Part shown: piece by piece, positions 27,156 through 40,100 of the stretch
Layout of the letters: every line of letters begins with the position of its first letter
Numbering within the stretch: the first letter of the stretch is position 1
Assembly: GCA_008921705.1 (NCBI GenBank)
Contig: VFFE01007486.1
Span: forward strand, 1,873,005 to 1,937,004
DNA length: 64,000 bases
From: Burhinus oedicnemus
Lineage: Eukaryota > Chordata > Aves > Charadriiformes > Burhinidae
Reading direction: 5' to 3'
Made by a program: the position numbers and the translations under genes
Notes under the pieces: generated by a model
Told to the model about the DNA's origin: nothing
The model's database searches: none
What the model saw: the letters and a program-made list of their open reading frames with translations, nothing else

Positions 27156-27265
27156 AAAAAAAAAAGGGGGGGGGGAAGGACGAAAGGGTATTATTTCCAA
27201 AAGGATTTTGCGGGCTACTTCTCCCCCCAAAGCTATTACTGCGGCGGACCCCTGGGACGGGGCGA

Positions 27266-28637
27266 GATTAATTGCTCTGTGTTACGAAGAAAGTGATAGA
27301 TGCCATTAATCAGGGAAGTTGTAAGTCATCCATCCGCGTTTGTAGATGGAATTCGGAGATTAGCTGGGACAGATGGCAGGCAAACACAGCGCTCTCCAGG
27401 TCTGGCGTAAATCACTCAACTTCTGGAATTATTAAACAGCCCATGACAGAATCTCATACATTTTCTTAAAGAGCAGTGTTTCTCAGGAAGATGAATATTC
27501 ACTTCATATTATGAAAGACTGTTTCCAGTCGCTGTTACATTTCACTTTCTAAATAATAAAAATATGGGGTTTTTCTTCCTGGATGTCAGAAACTTCAAAG
27601 CTGAAAAAGAAACAAGACTTTTCACACGGATATCTTTCAGACATGGATAAGAAACAAAGCCAGGCAAAACTACATGAGTACCCAAATCATTGCTTTAATG
27701 CCCTTTCTGAAATAAACAGGCAATATTGTAAGTTAATGTTTGTCCTGATATCTCCAGTAGATTTCTCTTTCCTTGTAGTAACTACTGCAGCAAAATACAA
27801 TTTTTTTCAAGTTTTACTTGTTTTCGTGCACTTTGAGGAAAGCAGTGAATCGATGGCACTTCTATTCACTGCTTCTAAAAGAACTTTAGACATTCTGTGG
27901 AATCTAAATATTCCAAGTGGAGAGAAGACCTTTTTTCATTAGTCTCCCCTAATTTTTTTTTTCACATAGCAAAAATGAGTTATGGCATGATCAACTTCAA
28001 TCAATCTTTTATGGTATCACATTGATTGATATGTCAAATGCTTGCCTAAATATAAGCTTAGCACCGATATCTGTGACTGAGTAATTGTGAGCTTGATTGC
28101 ATGTCCTGCAATGATGTGATCAATCTGCAGCGGCATTCAGAATTTTACAGAAACCTGCTCTATAAATCCAATCATAGCATCTATTCTCTCACATAAAAGG
28201 GACCACAGTCCAAAACATGGTGTTTACAATAGTTATTAAAAAAATATTCAAATGTTAACCTCATGATGTGTAAACTAAATATCTACCATGCTAACCAGTT
28301 TAATTTTCATTATTAAAAAATTATTTTAGGAAAATTAATGGGCTTTTTACTAGATTTAAGAAAAGCAATGTACAAAATATCAAAAGTGCTTTTTTTTTTA
28401 ACTTAACTGTCAACTTTTGGATTTACTGTACACTGTACCCTGAGTCATCTTTAAATTGTTTCAGTATCTGATGCAGAAAATCTCACACACAAGTGTCATC
28501 TTTGCTAACTTTGGTGCAAAATCTAGGGAAAAAAACAGGTTTAAAGTATTTATTTTTTAAATCAAAAGGCCAAAACTAACACTTCAAGTGGAGAGCCAGG
28601 TCATTGCTATGACTTAGAAATACCACTGTATATCATC
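27266..28637. other. Non-coding stretch right of the CpG island
   Basis: AT-rich DNA. The longest open frame, 119 codons on + at 27583-27942, has no recognisable domain and no codon pattern of a real exon. Nothing else was identified. Confidence 0.5.
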
Positions 28638-29010
28638 AGAATAGTTTAGGTTGGGGGGGATCTTTACAGATGATCTAATTGAACCCCCTGCCCACGGCAG
28701 TGCAACTTCAAAAACAGATCAGCTTCCTCAGGACCTTGTCCAGCCAAGTTTCAAAAATCCCCAAGAATGGAGATTCTGACATTTCTGGAAAAACTGTTCA
28801 ATTTTGACTACTGCTGATTGTGGAGAATGCTTTCTGTTTCCCTCGTCAGCGTTTCCCTTGCTGCAACTTGTGTCTGTTGCTGCTCATCCTTTCCCTGGGT
28901 GCCTGAGAAGAATGTGGTTCTGCCTTCCCTGTAAACGGTCCCTCAGTAGTTGAAGATGGCAATTAGGATCCTCCACCTTAGCCTTCTTTCCTTCAGACCT
29001 CTCAAAAATA
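28638..29010 (-). mobile_element. Old CR1 LINE 3' fragment, minus strand
   Basis: Read left to right this is the reverse complement of a CR1 3' end. It opens with AGAATAGTTTAGGTTGG, the reverse of the usual CCAACC...ATTCT tail. Then come GATCTAATTGAACCCCCTGC, TTGTCCAGCCAAGTTTC, a CATCCTTTCCCTGGGTGCC block and GATCCTCCACCTTAGCC. These are family landmarks in the right order. It is much more diverged than the CR1 copies at 3.1 and 33 kb, so it is an older insertion. The left end is fairly sharp and the right end is approximate. Confidence 0.85.
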
Positions 29011-32000
29011 TCACTAACTGTTCACAAATTCACTACTCTTTCCTATTCCTTTTTAATAAATCTCATTGAATTTAATTTTATAAAGTAAAACTGTTACTTG
29101 TGGGGGTTTTTTCCCATCTCTCAGAGGACTAAAAATGGATCGCTAAAATGACTTATTCCTCTTCTAAAAGAGGTACTCCTGATGAAACCTGCACAAAACA
29201 ACCTGATCAAAGTAAAACTTCCTCCTAAGTTCCTGCTTCTGTCAGAAAGAGCAAAGATTCAGTCAAAGTCCTTTATATCTCATTTGGCTGTACACGTCGG
29301 TCATGCAGAAACCTTAAGGGTGTCAGCAGCACCTACAGAGCAGACTGAGTTTTCCCAGGCCTTATGTAAAAAAATGTTTAATACTGAATGTTAGGTTTTT
29401 CCACTAACAGTAATGAGTGTTTGCCTGAGACGCAGTTTCTCGGGCCTATTTGAAGGCTAGTGCGTATCGTTATGCACGTGGCCTGCGTACAGCCACACGG
29501 CTGGTGCTGAGAGCTGTCGTGAAGTGAAGCTGTTCGGGACGGCAGCTCAGAGGAAGGTTGGGAAAGGGAAGAACTGGCGAAAAGGGTAGCCTAGGTTGAA
29601 ACTGTTTTCCATTTTGTTCACAGAAGCTCTGGTTTGTCTGCCATCTGCACGAAAGAGAAAACGAGAATTTCTAGCTGTTGTATCCATCTTAAACTGTTTG
29701 AATTGTTTACCAGTATTCTCATTAATATTCTCCATTACATAAACTATGTGCTCTTTCTCTTTGCATACATATATATATAACTTATCAAAAAATACATAAG
29801 GCATATAATCCTAAGCAATCTCGTGAATACAAACATTCTTGGTTTAAATAATCCCGATTTCACACCAGAAACAAGCAGGCAGGTATATCTGAAACAAAAT
29901 ATTCTGCTATATTTCTAAAGAAATCTAGCAGCCTCGCATGGTGCGTTTGCAATTTGATTTGTGTGTTTTTTTCAGGCCCTTTAGAGCAAATCAAGGGTGA
30001 GAACTGAAAATAAATTAGCTCAAGTGTTCTGGGAGAGAGTCTTTAAAGAAACGAGCAAAAAATATCTTCTTAAATCTGTTAAGAACTTGTGAAACCTTTC
30101 AGAGGTTTTGTAATGATGCAAAAAATACAAGGGAAAAAATTTTCCCTAAGGGACTTGACAAGAGAAAATACATGTTCATAGTCAAAGAACTACACAATTC
30201 AACAAATTGGGGTAGGATAAGGAAGCTTTCACCTCAGTTCAGCAAAGATGTGATAAATTGACTGAGTTGTTACTATTTTACATATTTTATGCCTTATGTG
30301 ACATTAATTAGTTACTTCAGTGGGCAGAAGTCTACCCAAGAAATCACCAGCACAGCAGACCCTAATTGGCATTCCTGTTTACAGTCTATATAGAAAGCAT
30401 TAATTTTCTGGCACTGTGTGGACACAGACAGCACACACAACTATACCACTGATTACATTGAAATGTTTAATGCAAAAATGACGGTGAAGTGCAGACAGAC
30501 TTACATTGTCCATGCTTATGATGCAAGTCAGCACTTACTACTCTTTTCCAAACCATTGTCTTCTAGCCTTGTTTTAAAATAAGAAAGAAGTTATCATTGA
30601 ATAAATGTACTTTTCCTTCCTCCATTTGAAATGTTATTCCCAATACAAAGTCAAAAATCTGTTCATTTTTTCTATTCAAGAGCTATTCCTTACAAGAATA
30701 AGCAATAGAGCAGTTTGAAGGCACTCACTTGGTGGCCACACATCCTAAACAAGGAGAAACACAAAAGAATATTTAATTTTCCATCTGTTTAGGGATACCT
30801 CTGCTTTTGCCTCAGAAACAAAGTTTTCTTGTGTCATATCTGAAACATCCAAACTAGAAGACTTTCAATCTGTTTTCCTAACAGATTTACAGCTTTGAAA
30901 AGGCTTCTGCTGCAGTTTTTTTTTTCCTAGAACATCAACTGAATTGTTAACAGTGCATTTGATCTACTAGAAATAGATTATAAAAAATACACTTGAATGG
31001 AAGCAGATGTTGGATATTCCTTTCCTGTTCAAATCCATTATTCTGTGTGTCCCCTAAAAACTGAACACTTGAAAGTACTGGAATATAAGTTACTCATTGA
31101 GGAAAGTTCTGCTATGCCATAAAGTCTTGCCTTGGAAGAACTGATATTTGAATCAGGTTTTAAGTGAGATGCCACGATATTTTATGTCTACCACTAACTC
31201 CAGCAATACTATGAAGATCAGAGCAATGAATATTTCCTGCTGTCAAGAGTCCGAAATCTGGAAAGCTTTGTAAGGATGGTAGGAAAGCCTGGAGAGTACC
31301 TGGAGGGAAAGGGGGAAAAAGAAGAGCCTGAAATCATATTGCCCAGAACAAGGACGGCACAAGGGCAGAACAGTGGTGGGGTGCGCAAAGCAGTTGCTGG
31401 AAGCTGAGCATGACATTTATGTAACTAAAGCAAGAAAATCTTTTCAGGGCAGAACTAGCTAATTTTTTATTTTTTTAAGCCACATGGGGATTTAGCTTCT
31501 CAGGTAAATTTATTTTGCCTAAGGCCTGCAAGCTCTCCTGTTAAAAGCTCTGTACAACAAGTAGGGAAAATTTTATTCAGATCAACGAGGTTAATAGGAC
31601 CATTCCAACATCTCACGCTTTAAGAAATTGAAAGAGGGAGTAAAGTTATGACCATCCACTTCAGTTTATAGCTGTGGTCCTCTGTGCTTGCCATGCCAAT
31701 AAGCACATGTGGTCTCTTGAAGGAAATCTTACTATTATAAGGATCTGCACTGTTGCTCATGACAAAGTATTTTAGGGACTTTCCTAGCAACAGGACAGGG
31801 TGGCATACAGCTGTCACAGTAGACCCGTAGGAATGTCAGTTATCAGTCATGAGACAGGACAGCTCAAAGTCTGCCCTACCTTATAGGGGTAGGGTATACG
31901 GAGTATAGAAACCCCTGTACAGAAGACTGCATGGTTATAGTACGGCAAAGCATCCACTCATTCTTCTCGCTGAGTTCTCCAAGTTGTAGCTAATTTTGGC

Positions 32001-33009
32001 GTACCTAAGGATACTCACTGAACCTTTTTTTTTCTTAGTAGAATATTTTAATAGAAACTGCTTTCAAAACATATGAGAGCTCTTGTGTGTATACATATTT
32101 TTAGGCAACATACCTAGTTCTTTAGGTAATACGAATTACTGTCAGATTTTTAAAACTATTAAAGAAATATTATTAGTTTAATGAGAAAATCAATGTATTT
32201 TTACAAAGGTTATACATCCCTTATCATCATATTCCACAGGGGGAGAAAATAGATGGTTTAATCCCAAATTAATATCAGTATTTTAATCCTTCAGCTTAAA
32301 GCAAAGGGAGAGGTGGTACAAGGAGTGCAAGAAGAACATTCTGGTCTTGGATTCATGCTCCCGGAACGTGCTCTGCACTGGACTTCCTGCTTTTCTTTCA
32401 CAAGTACTTACCTGAAAATTTGAAACTCTGTCATTCACTGCATGTCCGATATATACAAAACAAAAGCACATCAGCTTTAGCATTATAAACCTGATTTATG
32501 AAAACAAGAACCTTTATTGCACACCATTATTACACTTGTAATGCCTATATGAAACCCCACTTGGATATTATCTTTATTAATGATAATGGACCTTCTTAAC
32601 ATTAGTTAACTACAAATCAGAGGAGTACTTTCATGTTAGTTATGATGTTTAGACTGGAATTAAACTGACAAAGGGTAATATACTGAAACATTCTTTTTTT
32701 TTTTTTTTAATAAAGTTTGAAGACTAGAGAAACTCCAGGGAGTCGGCAATTCAAAATATAAAGGTCAGTTTCTGTTAACAAAACCAGAATATGCATAGAA
32801 GGAAGGAATTTTCATGAGAAGCTGGCCCACTGTGGACTAATTGCTCATTACTCTCATCATCCCTTAGGAAACATGTAGATAATCCTATTTGAAGACATAC
32901 AGAATAGCTGAAATTTAGGCTGAATGAACAAGACTTGAATCTGCTGCAAAGTGCCATATATCAAAGGTACAAAGAACCCAGTTCATAGCCAAACCAAGTC
33001 AGGCAGGAG
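29011..33009. other. Non-coding stretch, no gene seen
   Basis: AT-rich DNA with no recognised exon, RNA gene or repeat family. T-runs occur near 30918 and 32695-32708. Confidence 0.5.
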
Positions 33010-33866
33010 CATTGACCTGCTTGACAGTAGGAAGGAACTACAGAGGAATGTGGACAGGCTGGGTTGATGGGCTGAGGCCAATTGTCTGAGATTCAACAAG
33101 GCCAAGTGCCGGGTCCTTCACTTGGACAACAACCCCAGGCAACGCTGCAGGCTTGGGGAGGAGTGGCTGGAAAGCTGCCTGGCAGAAAAGGACCTGGGGG
33201 TGTTGATTGACAGCTGGCTGAATATGAGCCAGCAGTGTGCCCAGATGGCCAAGGCAGCCAACAGCATCCTGGCTTGTATCAGAAATAGTGTGGTTAGCAG
33301 GAGTAGGGAAGTGATTGTCCCCCTGTACTTGGCACTGGTGAGGCCCCACCTTGAATGCTGTGTTCAGTTTCGGGCCACTCACTTCAAGAAAGACATCAAA
33401 GTGCTTGAACGAGTCCAGAGAAGGGCAACAAAGCTGGTGAAGGGCCTAGAGAACAAGTCTTCCAAGGAGCAGCTGAGGGAACTGGGGTTGTTTAGAGAAA
33501 AGGAGGGTCAGGGGAGACCTTATTGCTCTTTACAACTACCTGAAAGGAGGTTGTAGCGAGGTGGGGGTTGGTCTCTTCTCCCAAGCAACAAGTAACAGGA
33601 CAAGAGGAAATGACCTCAAGTTGCATCAAGGGAGGTTTAGATTGGATATGAAGAAAAATTTCTTCACCAAAAGGGTTGTCAAATATTGGAACAGGCTGCC
33701 AGGGAAGTGGTGGAATTGCCATCCCTGGAGATATTTAAAAGATGGGTGGATGTGATGCTTAGGGACATGGTTTAGTGCTGGTTTTGGCAGTGTTACGTTA
33801 ATGGTTGGACTTGATGATCTTAAATTCCCTTCCAACCTAGACAATTCTATGATTCTATTCTATGAC
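33010..33866 (+). mobile_element. 5'-truncated CR1 LINE (copy 2), same subfamily as copy 1
   Basis: This CR1 copy is longer than the one at 3.1 kb and lies in the same orientation. Its left part (about 33060-33290) carries family blocks such as GCCAAGTGCCGGGTCCT and encodes [18 protein letters not shown] and [12 protein letters not shown]. It continues through [13 protein letters not shown] and [13 protein letters not shown]. The frame breaks near 33497. There TTTAGAGAAAAGG replaces TTTAGTCTGGAGAAAAGG of copy 1, a 5-base deletion. It then resumes in another frame over [22 protein letters not shown]. The 3' UTR has the same GACATGGTTTAGTG motif, and the tail is ATTCTATGATTCTATTCTATGA at 33843-33864. 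The element is dead, because it lacks the endonuclease and most of the reverse transcriptase. The 5' end is approximate. Confidence 0.95.
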
Positions 33867-36452
33867 TAAAAAAACCCAAAGAATCCCCAAAACCCCCCAC
33901 CCCAGAAAACAGAAAAAAACCCCCAAACCAAAACAACAACAACAACAAAAAACTAAAAGAAAAACAAAACTACCACAGAGTTAAGGATTAAAGAGCTGGA
34001 TACTCAGCTGATTTTTAAACACTAAAGGCTGAATCCTCTGGACTCAAAAGGCTGCAAGACCCCTAAGATCAAGGGGGGCTTGGACAACCATTGCTTTATC
34101 CACGGCTTCTAACTTTCCACAAACTGAACAGTAATCACCCACCCAGAAAAAAAACCGAGACTTGTTCAAAGGCTACATTGAATGAAAGCAGAAGACTGTT
34201 TCAGTAGCTGAGAGCTGCTGGTATTTGGGATTTCAGTTGCAGCCTTCTATTTTTCTTCCACTGGACACACACCACCTACTGACAAGATTGACAAACATGA
34301 TCAGAAGCACGTCTATAGGCTCTGAGGTACACAGAGAGTTATGCAATGATTTTTTATTTTTTAAATATAAAATGAAAGTGCTATTGGCAGTTATATGTCC
34401 CAAATAAAACAGGTTAAAACTTTTATTCATCTTTGGTGTGGTGAAAGAAGGTACTAGAGTTATGGTTTAAGAGTTATGAGTATGATATTGGCTAGAAAGT
34501 AACAACAATTTTCAAATTTTTATGTTGCCTTTTCTCCCCCCCCCTCCTTATAATTGCTTCAGAGCTTAGGAAGTTGTTTTATGAACATGGATAATACTGA
34601 CATCATCCCTACAAAGTAGACAAAATCTTCATGCCAGAGGCAGAAAGAAATGTTAAATGAGAGAGATCTGGAATCCTGTCTTCTACTCCACACTGTATAG
34701 CTCATTAAATTTTAGGTTTAAATGTATCTGAAAAGCCTTCAAGGCTACTGGTTTGTCACTCTAGAGTAATTGTCCTAACACAATCTTAACACAATATGAA
34801 GAGAAGGTAAAAGAAAGGTTTTGGCATCAAGTTTAAGTCCTATTTTCAAAAAGCACTTATGATGGATAATTGAAAACGCTTTGAAAAGCCCTTCTGAAAA
34901 TTATGAAGTTATTGCAATCTGTCAAGGCAATGGTTTGAATTTCCAGAGAACTACTTGGCCTAATCAAAAGCTGTTGTTCCCCACCCCCTTCCCTTTCCTA
35001 TAGCTGTACAGTGAAGAGCATGCTTCACAAAGCCCCTAGTGGCACTAATGATGCTATCGCTCCTTTTTGCTGAGCTGTCATTTCTCCTAATTATCATTTA
35101 TATTGGGTTCTGCTACTTTCTGATATTAATATTGCCACATATATATTTTAATTGTTAGGCAACACTTTGCAGTGGTATTCATAAGAGAATTCCAGCCCCC
35201 TTGACTTCCCTGAAGCCTTGAGATGTTGATGGATGTCTTTAAGATGGTCCCTGCTTAATGCTCATTACCAGGGGAAGAGTTAGCTGTCCATAAAACCTTT
35301 CATTTTATACATGCACATGCCCATTGTTTGAGCAAAACGGCTAACTGAGCAACTAATTAGTGAATACCTGCTTGCACACACAATTAGCCAATTTGCAAGA
35401 ACAGATGCTGGCTTATGAATACAGCAAAACTAGTCACAGCAGCATGCAGGTTCCTTTCATTGGTGACTCCCTTTGACCTCTTAAGTCTCAAGTTACTCTC
35501 CTTTTGCAGAGAAGTTATGGGGAGGGAAGGAAATGACACTATGTCAAGTATTTTATACTTGAAATTAACATAGAAATAGTGTAAGGGGTCTTAACCAGTC
35601 TCTGGAAATTCCCTCACCCTTAGATCATACCCAAGCACTGGCTCCATCACCTTCATGATCACACTGTAACTGGACCAAGTGCGGTTGCTCATCTTTCCTC
35701 TTTCACATCAATCTTAGTTAAATGGAAAGCCAGTTGATTTAGCTACTGAATGGTAAGTGTCAAGATCTACTTAAACTCATTCTAGGTTCTGTAATATTAC
35801 TTCAGTAAATCCTATAGTTAACTCCTGCAATATATTTTACAACTGCTTATTCAAATCAAGAGATCACAGGTATAATTTAAGTATTTCTTCCTCTGGAAGA
35901 GGGTTTAGTTTGCTTTGCTTTGACCAATTCATACTCTACCAATGAGGTTTGCAGACTATGGTTCTGCAGCTTAATCTGATCAAACTCATTATTTTCACAG
36001 AGTTGGTCACAGACTGCTCTCTAGAAAGTACAATTAATTTCATTATTCCTAAACACCTCATCAGAAAGCAATGAACAGGTTAAAAACTGAAAACAAGCAA
36101 GTCTTAACTCCAGCTTATTATCCTCAGAGTGTCATCCCCTTTGTTTAGGACAGGTGCATATAGCATTGGCATAGCAGCTCGGCTTTTTAATTTTGTAAGT
36201 TAAATTTAATAAATTCACATAAAGTTATTTTAATCATTCTAATTTATGATTGTACCAATGCAAGTAGAAATGCATGTGCTATATAAAGGTGTTTGAAAGG
36301 AAAACCAAGGCTTTGAAAATCTGCATGTCTTTTAGATACCTTTATGGGCTAGTTTTCTTCAACTCTCTCCTTTTCTCCCAAAAGTTGAGTGATATCCAAA
36401 GAGTAAATTATGGGACAAATGCAATGAAAAATTCAGAATGAAAAAAAGAAGG
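33867..36452. other. Non-coding stretch with possible conserved block
   Basis: It starts with A/C-rich low-complexity DNA, including a (CAA)n tract at 33932-33949. No gene is seen. The part at about 35040-35420 is non-repetitive and holds several homeodomain-type motifs: TAATTA at 35088, TAATTAG at 35354 and CAATTAG at 35381. It may be a regulatory element. Confidence 0.45.
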
Positions 36453-37171
36453 TGTCATGGTTTGGGCCAGATTGGCCCCATCAGGTGGAACAACAGGTGC
36501 TCTCTCTCTCCTGCTCTGCTTCCAAAGGGCGGCAGGAGAGAGAAAGAAAGAGAGAGACTTACAAGTTTAGAAGGAACTAAACTACTTTAATGGAATATTA
36601 ATAATAAAATAATAAAAAGAAAATAATGAAATATATACAAAACTGTATCAAGCTCCCAGGATGACAATCACGTCACCAGCAGGTGCTGGGGAAGTCCCAG
36701 ACTGGACTCAGTGACGGATGGGAACTGGATTCCGGATCGGGATCAAAGGCAGACAAACAGACAGAGTCCTCCTCAGACCCCAGCCATCAAAGAAAGAGGG
36801 CTGACCCTTTGATCCCTCAGCTTTTATACGGAGCATGAGGCAGATGGGATGGAATACCCTGTTGGTCAGTTTTGGGTCCCCTGTCCTGTCCGCTCCTCCC
36901 CGCAGGTGTGACCCCTCTACGCTTTTCCGCTTCCCACCCTCCAACAGGGCAAGTAACAAAGTTGGCTGCCCTTGGTTGTTATAGCAATAAGGATAAGCAA
37001 GACCCTCTCTGCATCCCATTCCTTGGCATCAACTATAAATATGGGTCTTATCACTCTGAGAGCGAACAGTTTCCTGCACAACGTGCTGTTAATTTCAGCA
37101 GTTAGAAGAGGCCTAGCTAAAAAGTAAAGTTACTGAACAAAATTAGTCCTGTTTTACCTCAAACCAGGACA
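36453..37171 (-). mobile_element. Solo LTR of an endogenous retrovirus, minus orientation, with 5-bp target duplication
   Basis: A 719-bp solo LTR. The left end begins TGTCATGGTTTGGG and the right end closes CTCAAACCAGGACA, which are imperfect inverted repeats with the canonical TG...CA ends. GAAGG at 36448-36452 is repeated exactly at 37172-37176 as the target-site duplication. Five bases is the size typical of ERVL-type elements. On the minus strand a TATA box, CGTATAAAAG, lies at 36821-36830, and a poly(A) signal, ATTAAA, at 36586-36591. This gives U3-R-U5 order reading right to left. There is no internal retroviral sequence on either side, so the provirus was lost by LTR-LTR recombination. 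The intact duplication and clear ends suggest moderate age. The subfamily name cannot be given without a search. Confidence 0.9.
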
Positions 37172-40100
37172 GAAGGAAAGAAAGCAATCTGTGAATCAGA
37201 AAAGTTAGCATAAATGTGGGCATAATAAAAGAGTCTGCTTGTCGTTGAAACAAACCTACACATCAAAAGTTCAAATAAAACTTCAAGTGTGTGCTCTTGA
37301 TGCTAGAAGCTCAAATCTTAAGGGTTTTGGCTTACACCTCATAGCATAATGCTGCTCTTCGATGTATAACATCAAATCTTTACCCTCAGGTAGTCTGAAA
37401 AGTCTATTCTCTCTATAATGTTAGAGTAGTTTTATGGGCCTAGAGATTTCCAGTTTAAGAGTCATTTGGTCAAAGTGAGATATACTTACTGCATGGTCCA
37501 AAGGAGCATTTCTGGAATAAACCAATTAAAGGCCCAGGTATGATCATAGTGTAAATCTCTGCAAATCAGAAGCACCATGACTGTACAGCTGTGCAATCAG
37601 TCTTGCCACAGAATATGATGTTTATAGTCCTCAAGGCTTCTGACATCAAAAGATGCTTCAAGTAAAAAAATATAAAACATGACCTTCCAATTTTTTCTCA
37701 TGCCTAAACTCAAGACAAGTCTCAGATGTTCAGGTCACATTAGGCTAGTTCCTTAAGCAAAAATTAAATGACTACTAGAGCATGCCTAACATTCTTTTAG
37801 AAGACAGGCAAGATGCTGTCATGCATATACAGGCTTCATGGTAAGAAAAAGACCAGATTAATCCACTGTGTTATATTTGTAAACTCTAGCTTGCTTCTTT
37901 TTACATGTGACCTTGCATTCTAATATTATCTCTTCTTTTCATTAGAACAGAATTTATTAGGAATTCTTCTCCACCTTTTCTTCTACCCATTAACTAAAAA
38001 TCCCATCATCATGCTTAAGACCTCATTCTCACTCATTCTTGCTGCTATATTAATTTATTTTAACTTTTTTGTCTCTTTTTCCAGTTTTCCCCTCAATCCC
38101 ATCTGCCCTTAACTAGTGAGGAACCACTTTGCCTTCAAAAGAGCTATCTCGGATATTTCCCAGAGGAAGTTCCCTCTACACATTTAGATATTAGAGTATG
38201 TCTATGCAACAGATACGAAGCTAAGGTAAAGAATGGAAGCTCTCCAAAACGTGAAAGCTAAGCTGACTGGGGAGTGGTATCCATCTCACAGACAAGGATC
38301 TGCCAATGCATAATTCTGGCACTTCAACTACCAGGTTCTATAGCTTTCTACTGCTCTTTGCGTCACAATCAGACTAATAGTTTACTAAGACACACAGAGA
38401 AAGGTGCCCGTTCAGGTAGCTGCTTCCCCTTCCCCAGGAGTGCTGCACAGACAGACTTGCCCAGCAGGCTCACTTTGTTGTGGGAAAACCTCTGATGTAG
38501 GCATGAGCAAAATCTTACTCTTAAAAAAAAAAAAAGATAAATGGGAACTGGTACAACACAGGTGTTTTGTCATTGTAAAAGAGAGGTGGAATTCTAGTTA
38601 GAAAATATCGTAATCTTTGAAGAACTTTGATGAGATGCTGGATCTCTCAAAAATCTTTCCATTTGAGCTTATCTTAAGCCTTTGCAATAACTGGATTCCT
38701 TACCTCATCCTAACAGAATTATTACTTCCCCTCCCAGAAGTGGGAAACATCAGTTGTATTTTGTTATTTTAAAAGTATAATAAACACAATATGCGTATCT
38801 CTGGAACAGTAAGTTGTTGTCTAAACTAAATTTTGTTTGTGAAGAGAGGTAAGGGGACAGATGCTCTGTAAATTAGTGAGAAACAGAAGCAGAGCTTCCC
38901 ATAACATTAGGCAGTAACATGAGTCACTCATTTTACTAATACAAACCAGATCAATTCTAATTCTGTTTTCTACAGAAATGAATTTGCTGATTGCATTTGA
39001 TTCACTTGAAGAAGACTAAGAAAAATAAATCAGTTTATAACATTACATATTGAGGAACTTCCTGAGTTTCTAGAACGAAATTCTTTTGCAAAACTTAATT
39101 CTGGCTTTACTTTCTGATTTAAGCAACTAAAAGTTGCTTAAAGTTGTTTCCCAAATAGCTGTGCTTCAGCAATGTTGCTCAAAAGACCAGCTTTTAAAAT
39201 AGAGATATCTGACAACATATTTTGATTTAGTGCTCTGTGCTGTTTGCACTTAAAAAACATAAAAGAACATCTACAAAGCACTGTATTGCGAAAATTAAAA
39301 AGAGGGAGAAAATAAGAGTTGGAGGCAGGGAATATGATGATATGTTCCAGTTCATACTTAAAATAAGAACAGGTAGAGAACACAGGCAAAGTGGGTACCT
39401 TACAGCCACAGGGTGACTTGGTAAATACTAGCCTACCAGAATGGGGTAAAGCAGCAGGACAGACACTTGCAACTGGAGACAGTTAGGGGGGAGGAAGAGC
39501 ACTTTATCCACCAGTCAGCAAGAACTCTTAAAAAGTACTCTCAGCAGCCAGCAGGACACTGAAGAAAATCTGTAAATGAGTCAGCAAATGGAGTTGTTAT
39601 CTTGGGAGGGATGAAATGGAGGTCTTCTAATGTTATCAAACCAACCGTCTTTCCCTTGTGAAGCATGGGAACATACCTCTATGTTCTCAGGCACAGCGAG
39701 ACCCTTCCCTTGCGATGGGCCAGCCAGGCAGCCTGCATTAGAAGCGATTCATAAGGAGAAATGTGGTCTGAAATGGCCCTTTTTCCACTTTTGTCTAATC
39801 TGGACTCCACTTACGTACACCCGTTAGCAAAAACCTTTCCATAGCTTAGCAACCAGTTTCAGTCACTTCATCATCTGTTTGTATTGTCAGCCTCGGTCAC
39901 TTAATTTTTGCAAAGAATTTTAACAGTGTGCTTTTAAGTCCTGGGAACAAAATGGTCACCACATAATGGCCAGAACGCCAGTGCACTACTGACTTTCATC
40001 TGGCTCTCTACGCTTTCCCTCCAGCGGCTATTCAGCTCAACCATTTTACAGTTAGATGAGACCACAGTTTACTTGGCAAACAGCAAGTAGAAAATTGTTG

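Larger units (their letters stand above)
26490..27265. promoter_or_regulatory. CpG island, probable promoter and non-coding first exon
   Basis: This is the only strong CpG island in the window. It is dense in CpG and G+C from about 26500 to 27135, with several GC-box-like sites such as GGGGCGGAGCGGGGCGG near 26985. Such islands mark promoters of housekeeping or developmental genes in birds. On the + strand there is a near-perfect splice donor, GCGCAG|GTGAGA, with the exon side ending at 26683. No ATG lies between about 26440 and that donor, so the first exon on + would be 5' UTR only. On the minus strand another donor, GTG|GTGAGT, has its exon side ending at 26902. The direction of transcription is therefore unresolved and may be bidirectional. 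Long open frames across the island on both strands are composition effects. A 20-base gap (27136-27155) cuts the right part. The gene cannot be named from this window. Confidence 0.8.

Noticed and set aside
26441..27309. Long overlapping open frames on both strands in the CpG island (up to 213 codons)
   Set aside because: Arg/Pro/Ala/Gly-rich readings in every frame are the normal result of high GC. None has a domain, and the + ones run into the 20-N gap.
27583..27942. A 119-codon + frame downstream of the CpG island
   Set aside because: There is no domain, no convincing splice or promoter context and no protein-like composition. The length is reachable by chance in this much DNA.
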